Shown here piece after piece: positions 1-9,135 of a DNA stretch of 64,000 nt; within the stretch, counting starts at the first letter, position 1; each line of letters opens with the position of its first letter. The position numbers and the translations under genes are program-made. The stretch is from Polaromonas jejuensis NBRC 106434 (GTDB lineage Bacteria; Pseudomonadota; Gammaproteobacteria; Burkholderiales; Burkholderiaceae_C): assembly GCF_001598235.1 (NCBI RefSeq), contig NZ_BCYO01000014.1:1-64000 (forward strand), written 5' to 3'. Under the pieces are notes generated by a model that saw nothing but the letters and a program-made list of their open reading frames with translations, had not been told where the DNA came from and searched no databases.

Positions 1-81
1 TTCCTTGTTTTGTGCATGGGCGCTGCCCAGTGCGAGGGTGAGAAAGCCGGCCGAAGCCACGATTTTGTGCAGGAGATTCAT
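1..81 (-). CDS. N-terminus of an exported protein, cut by the window edge
   Basis: Reading leftward from an ATG at 79-81 the 27 visible codons give a typical Sec signal peptide: a basic start (MNLLHKIVASAG), a hydrophobic stretch (FLTLALG) and an Ala-X-Ala-like cleavage site (SAHA-QNKE). The mature protein lies outside the window, so no function can be given. It is divergent from the phoD-type gene, with a spacer of about 290 bases that holds one dispersed repeat. The call rests only on the signal-peptide pattern and the open frame running off the edge. Confidence 0.55.
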   Translation of the reverse strand, partial: MNLLHKIVASAGFLTLALGSAHAQNKE

Positions 82-185
82 GGGGTGCATCCAAAAACTA
101 AAGGGGGAAGCGCTTGAAATGTCCCGCCAGGGGACGAAGAGCGTCGAGGTCTGAATTTTAGCGCCTGCAAGAGTCATGCCCGCTT

Positions 186-212
186 GCTATGATAAATATA
201 GCTGCTTGCGCC
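186..212 (-). repeat. Dispersed palindromic repeat, copy A
   Basis: The core GCTATgataaATATAGC is followed by TGCTTGCGCC. This is the inverted orientation of the element also seen at 9014, 14544, 16731, 19187, 46871, 48079, 48882, 55588 and 63824. It lies in the spacer upstream of the phoD-type gene. Apart from this copy and whatever promoters serve the two divergent genes, I see nothing in 82-368. Confidence 0.7.
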
Positions 213-368
213 ATCGCTGATCGGATTGAAGCCGGTTTCATTGTCAGATCTCAGGGCATCTTTTGGCGCAATTCCTGCTTTCGGCAGTGCGGCTACAGTG
301 AGGCGCAGGGCCTGCCGGGCAAGCCTCTGTCAATGCAACACAGGAGCGCTCAGTCGCTGAGTATCGAG

Positions 369-1937
369 ATGGGAGTCATTGATGCCTCGAGCCGTCGCCA
401 GCTTCTGCAGCTGGCCGCCGCCAGCGCCGCCTCCCTGTGGCTGCCGCGCCGCGCCTGGAGCCAGGCCCCCTTCAGCCGCCACCCGTTCACCCTGGGCGTT
501 GCCAGCGGCTCGCCCACGCAGGACTCGGTGCTGCTCTGGACCCGGCTGATGTCGCCCAGCCTGCAGGGCCAAGCCGTGACGGTACGCTGGGAAGTCGCGC
601 ATGACGAGCAGTTCAAGCGCATCGTGCAAAGCGGCCAGGCGCAGGCCCTGGCCGAACTGGCGCATTCGGTGCATGTGGAGGTGCAGGGCCTGGCACCGGA
701 CCGCTGGTATTTTTACCGCTTCATGGCGGGCGACGCCGTCAGCGCCATAGGCCGCACGCGCACCTTCCCGGCGCCGGACGCCGTGGTGGCGCGCATGCGG
801 CTGGCCTATGCCTCGTGCCAGAACTGGCAGCACGGCTACTTCAGCGCCTACCGCCACATGCAGGATGAAAACCTCGATGCGGTGCTGTTTCTCGGCGACT
901 ACATCTATGAATACCCGAACAGCAAGACTTCGGTGCGGCCGGCCACCGGCGGCTGGGTGCTCACGCTGGATGATTACCGCGAGCGCTACGCCCTGCACAA
1001 GAGCGACCCCGATTTGCAGGCCATGCACCAGGCCTGCCCCTGGCTGCTGACCTGGGACGACCATGAAGTGCAAAACGACTATGCGGGCCTGCAGGAGGGC
1101 GACAGCGGAAGCGGCGTCCCTGACTTTGCCGCGCGCCGCGCCGCGGCCTACCAGGCCTTTTATGAGCACATGCCTATCCGCGCCTCGGTGCTGACGCAGG
1201 CCCTGGCGGGGCTGGCCACGGGCGCCGAAATGCGTATCTACAGCCGGCTGCACTATGGCCAGCTGGCCTCGTTTTACCTGCTGGACGCGCGCCAGTACAA
1301 GGACCCGCAGGTGTGCACGCGCGGGGCTAAAAAAGGTTCAAGCACCGTGAACCCGGCCAACTGCGCCGTCTGGAATGACCCCGCTCGCAGCTTGCTGGGC
1401 GCGCAGCAGGAAGGCTGGCTGGACGCCGAGTTCGGCAAAGCCGGCAGGCAATGGAATGTGCTGGGGCAGCAGTCGCTGATGGGCCAGCGGGATTTCCGGC
1501 CCGGTCCGGGCCAGCTTCTCTGGAACGACGGCTGGGATGGTTACAGCGCCGCACGCACACGCCTGACAGACGCATTGCGTAAAAATGCCGTCGCCAACCC
1601 GGTGGTGCTGGGCGGTGACGTGCATGAGAACTGGGTCGGCCATGTCAAGGCCGACTATGCCCGGGCGGACAGTCCCAGCATAGGCGTCGAGTTTTGCGGC
1701 ACCAGCATCAGCTCGCGTTCGGCCGGCCATGAAAAGACCGCAGAGCGCCTCGCCGAGAACCCTCATTTCGTGTTTGCCGATGCCGAGCGCAAGGGCTATG
1801 GCGTGGTGGAGTTCACGCCCAAAGGGCTGACCACCCGCCTGCGCGTGGTAGACGATGTGAGGCAGGCAAAAACCGCCGTTGAAACCCTGGCCAGTTTCAC
1901 CGTCCAGGCCGGGCAGCCCCATGTTGAACGGGTGTGA
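369..1937 (+). CDS. phoD: Alkaline phosphatase D family protein (Tat-exported)
   Basis: A 522-residue PhoD-like metallophosphoesterase, expected to hydrolyse phosphomono- or diesters in the periplasm and release phosphate. The frame is open further upstream, but the ATG at 369 puts a twin-arginine signal (SSRRQLLQLAAASAAS) at the N-terminus, so I prefer it; an in-frame ATG at 333 is possible. After the signal comes the PhoD N-terminal beta domain (HPFTLGVASGSPTQDSVLLW). The metallophosphatase core follows, with metal-binding stretches YASCQNW, FLGDYIYEYP, WDDHEVQNDY and LGGDVHENWVG. Length and motif order suit the family. It appears monocistronic. The substrate cannot be read from the sequence, and no Pho box was identified. 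Confidence 0.88.
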   Translation: MGVIDASSRRQLLQLAAASAASLWLPRRAWSQAPFSRHPFTLGVASGSPTQDSVLLWTRLMSPSLQGQAVTVRWEVAHDEQFKRIVQSGQAQALAELAHSVHVEVQGLAPDRWYFYRFMAGDAVSAIGRTRTFPAPDAVVARMRLAYASCQNWQHGYFSAYRHMQDENLDAVLFLGDYIYEYPNSKTSVRPATGGWVLTLDDYRERYALHKSDPDLQAMHQACPWLLTWDDHEVQNDYAGLQEGDSGSGVPDFAARRAAAYQAFYEHMPIRASVLTQALAGLATGAEMRIYSRLHYGQLASFYLLDARQYKDPQVCTRGAKKGSSTVNPANCAVWNDPARSLLGAQQEGWLDAEFGKAGRQWNVLGQQSLMGQRDFRPGPGQLLWNDGWDGYSAARTRLTDALRKNAVANPVVLGGDVHENWVGHVKADYARADSPSIGVEFCGTSISSRSAGHEKTAERLAENPHFVFADAERKGYGVVEFTPKGLTTRLRVVDDVRQAKTAVETLASFTVQAGQPHVERV

Positions 1938-2120
1938 GGCGGGCGCCTGAAAATGCTGACGGAACCGGGCACTTGCACAAAGGTGGAATTGACAAAATAT
2001 CTGTTCTGTGACTCACTTGTGGCTGTCTGGAGAGTGGCGCCGTACAGAGGCCAGACCCCCAAAAAAGTCTGAAGGAAAAGCCAAAAAAGAAGAGCCAAAG
2101 AGAAGGAGGGAAGACGCTTC

Positions 2121-2918
2121 ATGAACCTGATGACATTGCTGATGACCGTGCTGGGTGTGTCCATTGGCGTACTGGCGGGCGCGCTGCTCAATGCCTGGTG
2201 GTTACGGCGCAAAGCCCGTGAAAAGCTGCTCATCCCCCCTCGATGGCCGCTGGCTGCGCGCGGTGTGGTGACGACCGACGAGCATCTGGTCTGGCATTGG
2301 CTGCGCGACACCTTTTATGACCATATCGTGATGGTCAAAATCCCGGTCCAGCGTTTCACCCTGCCGATCGAGAGGGAAAGAGGCCCTGACAGCAGTGAGC
2401 GGTGGCTGGATCTGCTCAACGGGGTTTACACGACCTTCACGGTTTGCAACACCGACGGCAAGGTGGTGGGCTGCGTGGACGTGCCCACCAAACGCGGCTT
2501 TAGCCGGGCCAACCGCGAATTGAAGGAAACGCTGCTGTCGGATTGCGCAATCGCCTACACCGTGGTCCGCAGCGATCGCCTGCCCGCCGGCAGCGCCATG
2601 CGGGCGGCCTTTCTGGGTGAAATTCCGGCGGCGCCGGTGCAGACGGTGCAGGAAGCGTGCGTTGGCGTCGACACCAGTTTTTACGCGGAAATTGACGCCT
2701 TTACCAGGCAGAAAATGAAAGCCGCCAGAGAGGCGGCGCTCAAAGAACTCAACCGGGACAACCAGGAGGCCGTTCCGCCGGCCAAAAACCGCAACGTCGG
2801 GTTTAACCCGGACGGCACGGGCACCATTCGGGACCTGGACAAGCCGGACCCGTTTGCCAAGCCCTGGGAAGATTCCTTTATCTATCCCGCCGACACCCGG
2901 CCGGCCCGGCTTGAGTAA
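2121..2918 (+). CDS. Membrane-anchored hypothetical protein, possibly DUF2726-like
   Basis: A 265-residue protein starting with one hydrophobic helix (about residues 3-28, LLMTVLGVSIGVLAGALL) followed by Arg/Lys, so probably anchored with the bulk in the cytoplasm. The central part, with TDEHLVWHWLRDTF, TTFTVCNTDGKVVGCVDV and LLSDCAIAYTVVRSDRLP, has the alternating pattern of DUF2726 proteins, whose fold resembles nucleases. That match is by eye and weak. The last 60 residues are charged and low in hydrophobics. A strong Shine-Dalgarno (AAGGAGGG) precedes the ATG. An HNH gene follows after 90 bases, so the two may be co-transcribed. The function is unknown. Confidence 0.6.
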   Translation: MNLMTLLMTVLGVSIGVLAGALLNAWWLRRKAREKLLIPPRWPLAARGVVTTDEHLVWHWLRDTFYDHIVMVKIPVQRFTLPIERERGPDSSERWLDLLNGVYTTFTVCNTDGKVVGCVDVPTKRGFSRANRELKETLLSDCAIAYTVVRSDRLPAGSAMRAAFLGEIPAAPVQTVQEACVGVDTSFYAEIDAFTRQKMKAAREAALKELNRDNQEAVPPAKNRNVGFNPDGTGTIRDLDKPDPFAKPWEDSFIYPADTRPARLE

Positions 2919-3008
2919 GGGCCGCCCATGCACGCCCTGTGGCCCTACAAAGGGCCGCCAGCAAGGGCAGGCCATCGATTCCGGTCTTCCTGCCAAGGGG
3001 CTGCCGTC

Positions 3009-3332
3009 GTGAGCCGCTTGGGTCACACCCGGGACAAGATTTACAAGACCGTGGCGCGGCAGCTTCACGGAGTGGTGCCTTGCTGGGTGTGCGGCGAACA
3101 TGTGGCGCCTGAGGCGGCGACCCTGGAGCATATCCGCCCCCTGAGTGAGGGCGGCAACAGCCACGCGGAGAACCTGGCCATCAGCCACGAGGTCTGCAAT
3201 GGCCAGCGACACGCGACCGGTCGGGTGCCCACTTCGGCGACGTCACCGGGACAGGTGCTCAGGCGCAAGGCCACCGACCCTCTAGCGGGGCCTCCTTCAT
3301 CTGAGGCCTTGCTGCCTCCTGCGGCGCCCTGA
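3009..3332 (+). CDS. HNH endonuclease-like protein
   Basis: A 107-residue protein with a compact HNH fold: CWVCG near residue 25, then ATLEHIRPLSEGGNSHAENL and CNGQR. The Cys pairs probably bind structural zinc, and the His-Asn-His residues would form the metal nuclease centre. I chose the GTG at 3009 because AAGGGG lies eight bases upstream. An in-frame ATG at 2928 would add 27 residues that look non-coding. The C-terminal 35 residues are Pro/Ala/Ser rich and unstructured. Small HNH proteins of this kind occur both as housekeeping orphans and in mobile or defence contexts; the neighbours here do not decide which. Confidence 0.65.
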   Translation: MSRLGHTRDKIYKTVARQLHGVVPCWVCGEHVAPEAATLEHIRPLSEGGNSHAENLAISHEVCNGQRHATGRVPTSATSPGQVLRRKATDPLAGPPSSEALLPPAAP

Positions 3333-3356
3333 TCTAAAAGCTAAAAGGCCGGGGGC

Positions 3357-4067
3357 TTACTTCAGCACTTCCAGCAGGCGGTCGAGCCCGCCCTCATTGA
3401 TGGCGACCATGGCCTGCTCGCGCACCCTGGGCTTGGCGCGATAAGCCACAGAGAGGCCCGCCACGCCCATCATGGGCAGGTCGTTGGCGCCGTCGCCCAT
3501 GGCAATGGCCTGCAGCGGATTGATGCCCAGCTTGCCGCAGGTTTCCAGCAGCATCTTGCGTTTTTCTTCGCCATCGCAAATGTCGCCCCAGGGCTGGTCC
3601 ACCAGCTTGCCTGTGAGCCGGCCGTCGCTGATTTCCAGCACATTGGCGCGGGTGTAGTCGATGCCCAGTTCGTCGCGGATACGGTCGGCGAAAAAGGTGA
3701 AGCCGCCACTGACCAGCAGCACCTTCATGCCGACGGCCTTGCAGGCGTGCACCAGCTCTGCGGCGCCGGGGTTGAGCTTGAGGCGCTGGTGATAGACCTC
3801 GTCCATCTGGCTCAAGCTCACGCCCTTGAGCAGTGCCACGCGGCGGCGCAGGCTTTCCTTGAAGTCGGCGATATCGCCGCGCATGCTGGCCTCGGTAATG
3901 GCCGCAACTTCGGCTTTGCGGCCTACGGCATCGGCGATTTCATCCACGCACTCGATGTTGATGAGCGTGGAGTCCATGTCAAAGGCAATCAGCTTGAAGT
4001 CGCTGAGTTTCAGGTCTGGCGTGGCGACGCTAACGACGAGGCCGGGGGAGATTTCAGCAGGAGTCAT
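3357..4067 (-). CDS. serB: Phosphoserine phosphatase SerB
   Basis: A 236-residue HAD-superfamily enzyme that hydrolyses O-phosphoserine to L-serine, the last step of serine synthesis. The nucleophile motif is FDMDSTLINIECVDE, motif II is LLVSGGFTFFADRI, and the acidic motif is GDGANDLPMM. There is a helical cap region after motif I, and no N-terminal ACT domain, so this is the short form. The ATG overlaps the mfd stop codon (ATGA), so translation is probably coupled to mfd. Both genes run on the minus strand, and serB ends 24 bases from the end of the convergent HNH gene. Confidence 0.95.
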   Translation of the reverse strand: MTPAEISPGLVVSVATPDLKLSDFKLIAFDMDSTLINIECVDEIADAVGRKAEVAAITEASMRGDIADFKESLRRRVALLKGVSLSQMDEVYHQRLKLNPGAAELVHACKAVGMKVLLVSGGFTFFADRIRDELGIDYTRANVLEISDGRLTGKLVDQPWGDICDGEEKRKMLLETCGKLGINPLQAIAMGDGANDLPMMGVAGLSVAYRAKPRVREQAMVAINEGGLDRLLEVLK

Positions 4068-7000
4068 GCGGGAGTGGTTTCCGTGGTGGGTTGTCCGAGT
4101 GAACGCAAGACATCGCGCACCATTTGCGCGCGGTCCTTGGGGTTCTCCAGCGCGCGCTCTATGCGCAGCTTGTCGTTGCCGGCCAGTTTGATGTGCCGGT
4201 TTTTCTGGATCAGATGCATGATGGCCATCGAGTCGATGGGCGGGTCTTTTTTGAACGTGATGTTGATCGCCCCTGAAGCGGCATCGACCTTGACCACGCC
4301 ATAAGGCTTGGCAATCACGCGCAGGCGGTGCACGTCGATCAACGTCTGCGCCTGCGGCGGCAGCTTGCCGAAGCGGTCGACGATTTCTTCGAGCAGGTCG
4401 TCGATTTGCTCGGTCTTCCTGGCGGTTGCCAGCTTCTTGTAGAAGGAGAGGCGCAAATGCACATCGCCGCAATAGTCGTTGGGCAGCAGGGCCGGGGCGT
4501 GCAGGTTGATCTCGGTGGTGACGCTGAGCGGCGACAACAGATCGGGCTCGCGGCCGGCCTTGAGCGAGGCCACGGCCTCGCTGAGCATCTCGTTGTAGAG
4601 CTGAAAACCGACTTCCAGCATGTTGCCGCTCTGGTTTTCGCCCAGCACCTCTCCGGTGCCGCGAATCTCCAGGTCGTGCATGGCCAGGTAAAAGCCCGAA
4701 CCGAGTTCCTCCATTTGCTGGATCGCCTCCAGGCGCTGGCCGGCCTGCTTGGTCAGGCCTTCGATGTCGGGCACCATCAGGTAGGCATAAGCCTGGTGGT
4801 GGCTGCGGCCGACGCGGCCGCGCAGCTGGTGCAGCTGCGCCAGGCCGAACTTGTCGGCGCGGCTCATGACGATGGTGTTGGCGCTGGGCACGTCAATGCC
4901 GGTTTCAATGATGGTGGAGCACAGCAGCAGGTTGTAGCGCTGGGCCACAAAGTCCTTCATCACGCGTTCCAGTTCGCGCTCAGGCATCTGCCCATGGGCA
5001 ATCGCAATGCGCGCCTCGGGCAGGATTTCCTCGAGTTTCTGGCGCCGGTTTTCAATGGTTTCCACCTCGTTGTGGAGGAAGTAAACCTGTCCGCCGCGCT
5101 TGAGCTCACGCAGCACGGCTTCGCGGATCACGCCGTTGCTTTCGCTGCGCACAAAGGTCTTGATGGCCAGGCGGCGCTGCGGCGCGGTGGCAATCACGCT
5201 GAGGTCGCGCAGGCCTTCCAGCGCCATGCCCAGGGTGCGCGGAATCGGCGTGGCGGTCAGCGTGAGCACATCGACCTCGGCGCGCATGGCCTTCATGGTT
5301 TCCTTGTGGCGCACGCCAAAGCGGTGCTCCTCGTCAATGATCAAGAGGCCCAGGCGCTGAAACTTCACGTCCTGGCTCAGCAGCTTGTGGGTGCCCACCA
5401 CGATGTCCACGCTGCCGTCGGCCAGGCCCTTGATGGCGGCGTTGATTTCCTTGCCCGAACGGAAGCGGCTCATCTCGGCCACCTTGACCGGCCATTTGGC
5501 AAAGCGGTCCACCAGCGTCTGGTAATGCTGTTCGGCCAGCAGGGTCGTCGGCGCCAGCAGGGCGACCTGCTTGCCGCCGGTGATGGCGATGAAGGCGGCG
5601 CGCAGGGCGACTTCGGTTTTGCCGAAACCGACGTCGCCGCAGACCAGCCGGTCCATGGGGCGCGGGCTGATCATGTCCTGGATCACCGCGTGGATAGCGG
5701 CGCGCTGGTCGGCGGTTTCCTCAAAGCCGAAGTCGTTGGCAAAGGCTTCATAGTCGCCGGGTGAGTAGCGGAAGGCATGGCCCTCGCGCGCGGCGCGGCG
5801 GGCGTAGATGTTGAGCAGCTCGGCGGCGGAGTCGCGAATCTGCTCGGCGGCCTTGCGCTTGGCTTTCTCCCACTGGCCGCTGCCCAGCTTGTGCAGCGGC
5901 GCCTCTTCGGCGCTCACGCCGGTGTAGCGGCTGATCAGGTGCAGCTGGCTGACAGGCACGTACAGCGTGGCCTTGTCGGCGTATTCCAGGTGCAAGAATT
6001 CTTGCAGCGAGGGCGTGCCGTCGGCGTTCTTCTCCTGTCCCAGGTCCATGTTGATCAGGCCGCGGTAGCGGCCTATGCCGTGGGCGCTGTGGACCACCGG
6101 GTCACCGACGTTGAGTTCGGAGAGATCCTTGATCAGCGCCTCGACGTCGCTGACCTGTTCCTGCTTTTTGTTGCGCCGGCGCGTGGTGACGCCTGCGGCA
6201 AACAGTTCGGTCTCGGTAACGAAGTCAAGGCCTTCTTCAAGCCAGCTGAAACCGGTGTTCAGCGCGGCGGTGGCAATGCCGAGTTTTTCTTCGCTGGCCT
6301 GGAAGTCTTCGAGGGAGTCAAATGCCGGCGGGCTGACGTTGCTGGCGCGCAGGAAGTCGAGCAGGCTTTCGCGGCGGCCATCGCTTTCGGCGAGCAACAG
6401 GACCCGATGGGCGGTATTGCCCACGTGGCTTTTGAAGCGGGCCAGCGGGTCTTCGGCGCCGCGCACCACGGCCATCTCGCCGAGTTTTTGAAACTGTGCG
6501 TTGTCGCCAATGTCTTGCACCGTGCTGCGGATCGCCAGTTGGGCGTAGTCGTTGGCGCGTGCATAAAACTGCTCGCTGCCCAGAAACAGCGCTTCGGGCG
6601 GCAGGGCGGGGCGGTCGGGCGCATCCTTGACCAGCCGGTAGCGGTCCCTGGTGTCCTGCCAGAAGCGCTGGAAGGCCGGCTCCAGCTCACCATGCAGCAC
6701 CACCATCGCCTGTCGGCCCAGGTAGTCAAACACGCTGGCGGTTTCTTCGAAAAACAGCGGCAGGTAGTACTCGATGCCGGCCGTGGCGACACCATTGCCC
6801 ATGTCCTTGTAGATGCGGCTTTTGGTCGGGTCGCCTTCCAGCAGTTCGCGCCAGCGCTTGCGGAATTTGGCGCGCGCGTCGTCGTCCATCGGAAACTCGC
6901 GGCCCGGCAGCAGGCGCACTTCGGGTACGGGGTAGAGGCTGCGCTGGCTGTCCGGGTCAAAGGTGCGGATGCTGTCGATCTCGTCGTCAAAAAGATCCAC

Positions 7001-7552
7001 GCGATAAGGCACCGGGGAGCCCATGGGAAACAGATCAATCAGGCCGCCGCGCACGGCGTATTCGCCCGGGCTGACCACCTGCGTGACATGGCTGTAGCCG
7101 GCCAGCGTGAGCTGGGCTTTCAGCTTGGCCTCGTCCAGCTTTTGCTTGACCTTGAACTCGAAGGTGTAGCCGGCCAGAAAGCCGGGCGGCGCGAGGCGGT
7201 ACAGCGCCGTGGTCGCCGGCACGATGACGACGTCGGCACCGGTTTCCTTGTCGCGCTGCTGGATCCGCCACAAAGTGGCCAGCCGTTCGCTGATCAGGTC
7301 CTGGTGCGGCGAGAAGGTGTCGTAGGGCAGGGTTTCCCAGTCGGGAAACAGCGCGCAGCGCAGGTCAGGCGCAAAAAAAGCGATCTCCTCCATCAGGCGC
7401 TGGGCCGTGGCGGCGTCCGACGTGATGATGGCGGTGAGCTTGCCGGCGGCTTTCTCGCGCTGGCCCAGGCGGGCCAGCAGCAGGGCATCGGCGGAACCGG
7501 CAGGCTGCGGCAGTGTGTAGCGTTTGCCGGAAACGAGTGTGGGTAGATGCAT
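4064..7552 (-). CDS. mfd: Transcription-repair coupling factor Mfd
   Basis: A 1162-residue DNA translocase that removes RNA polymerase stalled at lesions and recruits UvrA. The N-terminal third is the UvrB-like module. A CarD/RID-type polymerase-binding domain follows (LNVGDPVVHSAHGIGRYRG, about residues 480-500). The superfamily 2 helicase core shows Walker A (GDVGFGKTEVALRAAF), the DEEH box (IIDEEHRFGVRHKE) and motif III (LTATPIPRTLGMALEG). QLRGRVGRSHHQAYAYL marks motif VI. The C-terminal TRCF domain (about residues 1000-1130) precedes a short tail. The length matches the family. It is divergent from ispD and overlaps serB by four bases. Confidence 0.97.
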   Translation of the reverse strand: MHLPTLVSGKRYTLPQPAGSADALLLARLGQREKAAGKLTAIITSDAATAQRLMEEIAFFAPDLRCALFPDWETLPYDTFSPHQDLISERLATLWRIQQRDKETGADVVIVPATTALYRLAPPGFLAGYTFEFKVKQKLDEAKLKAQLTLAGYSHVTQVVSPGEYAVRGGLIDLFPMGSPVPYRVDLFDDEIDSIRTFDPDSQRSLYPVPEVRLLPGREFPMDDDARAKFRKRWRELLEGDPTKSRIYKDMGNGVATAGIEYYLPLFFEETASVFDYLGRQAMVVLHGELEPAFQRFWQDTRDRYRLVKDAPDRPALPPEALFLGSEQFYARANDYAQLAIRSTVQDIGDNAQFQKLGEMAVVRGAEDPLARFKSHVGNTAHRVLLLAESDGRRESLLDFLRASNVSPPAFDSLEDFQASEEKLGIATAALNTGFSWLEEGLDFVTETELFAAGVTTRRRNKKQEQVSDVEALIKDLSELNVGDPVVHSAHGIGRYRGLINMDLGQEKNADGTPSLQEFLHLEYADKATLYVPVSQLHLISRYTGVSAEEAPLHKLGSGQWEKAKRKAAEQIRDSAAELLNIYARRAAREGHAFRYSPGDYEAFANDFGFEETADQRAAIHAVIQDMISPRPMDRLVCGDVGFGKTEVALRAAFIAITGGKQVALLAPTTLLAEQHYQTLVDRFAKWPVKVAEMSRFRSGKEINAAIKGLADGSVDIVVGTHKLLSQDVKFQRLGLLIIDEEHRFGVRHKETMKAMRAEVDVLTLTATPIPRTLGMALEGLRDLSVIATAPQRRLAIKTFVRSESNGVIREAVLRELKRGGQVYFLHNEVETIENRRQKLEEILPEARIAIAHGQMPERELERVMKDFVAQRYNLLLCSTIIETGIDVPSANTIVMSRADKFGLAQLHQLRGRVGRSHHQAYAYLMVPDIEGLTKQAGQRLEAIQQMEELGSGFYLAMHDLEIRGTGEVLGENQSGNMLEVGFQLYNEMLSEAVASLKAGREPDLLSPLSVTTEINLHAPALLPNDYCGDVHLRLSFYKKLATARKTEQIDDLLEEIVDRFGKLPPQAQTLIDVHRLRVIAKPYGVVKVDAASGAINITFKKDPPIDSMAIMHLIQKNRHIKLAGNDKLRIERALENPKDRAQMVRDVLRSLGQPTTETTPA

Positions 7553-7650
7553 TAATCAGTGCGCCGTGAGGCTCGGTCAGGAGTCGGATCGGAGTCGAGT
7601 CAAGGGAGGAACAATCTCAAACCATTCGGAAAGTCGTGCGGCAAAAGCCC

Positions 7651-7680
7651 GGCACCCCAAACCATCCGGCGTGGGGTGCC
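7651..7680. other. Hairpin in the mfd-ispD divergent spacer
   Basis: GGCACCCCA and TGGGGTGCC form a perfect 9-bp inverted repeat around a 12-base loop. No T-run follows on either strand, so it is not an obvious intrinsic terminator. Its position between two divergent genes would suit an operator or a transcript-leader structure for ispD, but nothing else supports a role. Confidence 0.35.
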
Positions 7681-7721
7681 TTCGCGGCTCAAAGGCTGAT
7701 TTTAGAATCTATGATCAAGTC

Positions 7722-8450
7722 ATGACGACAAGCCGCGCCAATATCCGCTCCGATGCCCGTTTTTTTGCCTTGATTCCTTGCGCCGGGCAGGGCAGCCGCG
7801 CCGGGGCGCCCTTGGCCAAGCAATACCAGGTGATCGCCGGCCAGGCCATGGTGTTGCACACGCTGGCTGCTTTTCAGGACGTTCCTGACTTGTCGCTAAC
7901 GCTGGTGGTGGTCGCGTCCGGCGATCATTTCTTTGACCAGTTACCAGATCCATCATTTGATGTCGCCGCCTGCGGGGGGGGCAGCCGGGCCGAGAGCGTG
8001 CGCAATGGACTTGACGCATTGCTCCGGGCGGGTGCCGAGCGCCATGACTGGGTGCTGGTGCACGACGCGGCGCGCTGCCTGATCACCGCCGCGCAAATCC
8101 GGCAGTTGATTGAGGCCTGCGAACACGATGAGGTGGGCGGGCTGCTCGCGCACAAGCTGCCCGATACGCTCAAGCGCGAAGGCACAGTCGATAGGCAGGG
8201 GCGTGTCGCCGCCACGCTGGACCGCAGCGACAAATGGCTGGCCCAGACGCCGCAGATGTTCCGCATCGGCACCCTGATGCAGGCCCTGGAGGTGGCAGGC
8301 GGGGCCGTCACGGATGAATCCAGCGCCATGGAGGCCCTGGGCCTGGCGCCCAAGCTGGTGGCGGGCAGCGCGCAAAATTTCAAGGTGACCTACCCTGAGG
8401 ACTTTGCGCTGGCCGAGGCGATCCTGCTGAACCGGCGCCGCGCGGGCTGA
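7722..8450 (+). CDS. ispD: 2-C-methyl-D-erythritol 4-phosphate cytidylyltransferase IspD
   Basis: A 242-residue enzyme that joins MEP to CTP, giving CDP-methylerythritol in the non-mevalonate isoprenoid pathway. The nucleotide-binding loop is [18 protein letters not shown], in which Ala, Gly and the Lys of KQY are expected to contact [11 protein letters not shown] and AQTPQMF are the other family signatures. The ATG at 7722 places the loop about 20 residues in, as usual; earlier in-frame codons read into non-conserved sequence. ispF follows after 58 bases on the same strand. dxr of the same pathway lies at 55.3 kb. Confidence 0.95.
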   Translation: MTTSRANIRSDARFFALIPCAGQGSRAGAPLAKQYQVIAGQAMVLHTLAAFQDVPDLSLTLVVVASGDHFFDQLPDPSFDVAACGGGSRAESVRNGLDALLRAGAERHDWVLVHDAARCLITAAQIRQLIEACEHDEVGGLLAHKLPDTLKREGTVDRQGRVAATLDRSDKWLAQTPQMFRIGTLMQALEVAGGAVTDESSAMEALGLAPKLVAGSAQNFKVTYPEDFALAEAILLNRRRAG

Positions 8451-8508
8451 TACCGCCGATCTGCTGAAAATAACGAACAACGCTTCCCATTTACGCGAAA
8501 GTCCTGTC

Positions 8509-9012
8509 ATGAATGCCGTCCAGCCCACCCTTCAGCGCCCACCCTTCAGTATTGGCGAGGGCTGGGACACGCACGCGCTGGTGCCCGGGCGCAAGCTCGT
8601 CATTGGCGGGGTCGAGATTCCGCACCGCGCGGGCCTGCTCGGGCATTCGGATGCGGATGTGCTGTTGCATGCGATCACCGATGCGCTGCTGGGGGCGGCG
8701 GGGCTGGGCGATATTGGCAGCCATTTTCCCGACACGGATGCGCGCTTCAAGGGCGCGGATTCCGTCGTGCTGCTCAGTGAGGTCGGCCGCCTGCTGGCCG
8801 AGCGCGGCCTGCGCATCGGCAATATTGACAGCACCGTCGTGGCGCAGGCCCCCAGGCTCGCGCCACATATTGCGGCGATGCGCGCCCGCATTGCCGGGGC
8901 GCTGGGCCTGAATGAGGCCCAGGTCAATGTGAAAGCCAAGACCGCCGAGAAGCTGGGCCCGGTCGGGCAGGGCCTGAGCATGGAAGCCCGTGCCGTGGTA
9001 TTGCTCTATTGA
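8509..9012 (+). CDS. ispF: 2-C-methyl-D-erythritol 2,4-cyclodiphosphate synthase IspF
   Basis: A 167-residue trimeric, zinc-dependent enzyme that cyclises the CDP-ME 2-phosphate product of IspE. Metal ligands are visible in GWDTHAL (Asp-X-His) and in [31 protein letters not shown] and [11 protein letters not shown] are family signatures. The length is usual. It is the second gene of an ispD-ispF pair, and the stop codon is directly followed by a dispersed palindromic repeat (9014-9048). ispE is not in the window. Confidence 0.96.
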   Translation: MNAVQPTLQRPPFSIGEGWDTHALVPGRKLVIGGVEIPHRAGLLGHSDADVLLHAITDALLGAAGLGDIGSHFPDTDARFKGADSVVLLSEVGRLLAERGLRIGNIDSTVVAQAPRLAPHIAAMRARIAGALGLNEAQVNVKAKTAEKLGPVGQGLSMEARAVVLLY

Positions 9013-9013
9013 C

Positions 9014-9048
9014 GCTACGTTTTTGATAGCTACTTGCGCTTGATCCGG
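9014..9048 (-). repeat. Dispersed palindromic repeat, copy B
   Basis: GCTACgtttttGATAGC followed by TACTTGCGCTTGATCCGG. It starts two bases after the ispF stop codon, in the same inverted orientation as copies at 186 and 14544. It could fold in the ispF 3' untranslated region. Confidence 0.7.
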
Positions 9049-9135
9049 CTGGGCCAGGGGCTTGTTTTTCCTGAATATCCGGTTTGGGGCGTGGTGCGGC
9101 GCCTCGGCGCGGCGCCCTCCGGTGACGCCTACGCC

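Noticed and set aside
189..368. Upstream in-frame extension of the phoD-type gene
   Set aside because: It contains a dispersed repeat copy and unconserved residues before the Tat signal, so the start was placed at 369.
4328..7546. Long plus-strand open frames opposite mfd
   Set aside because: They are Ala/Gly/Arg/Val/His-rich shadows of the mfd coding strand in high-GC DNA, with no family pattern and no ribosome sites.
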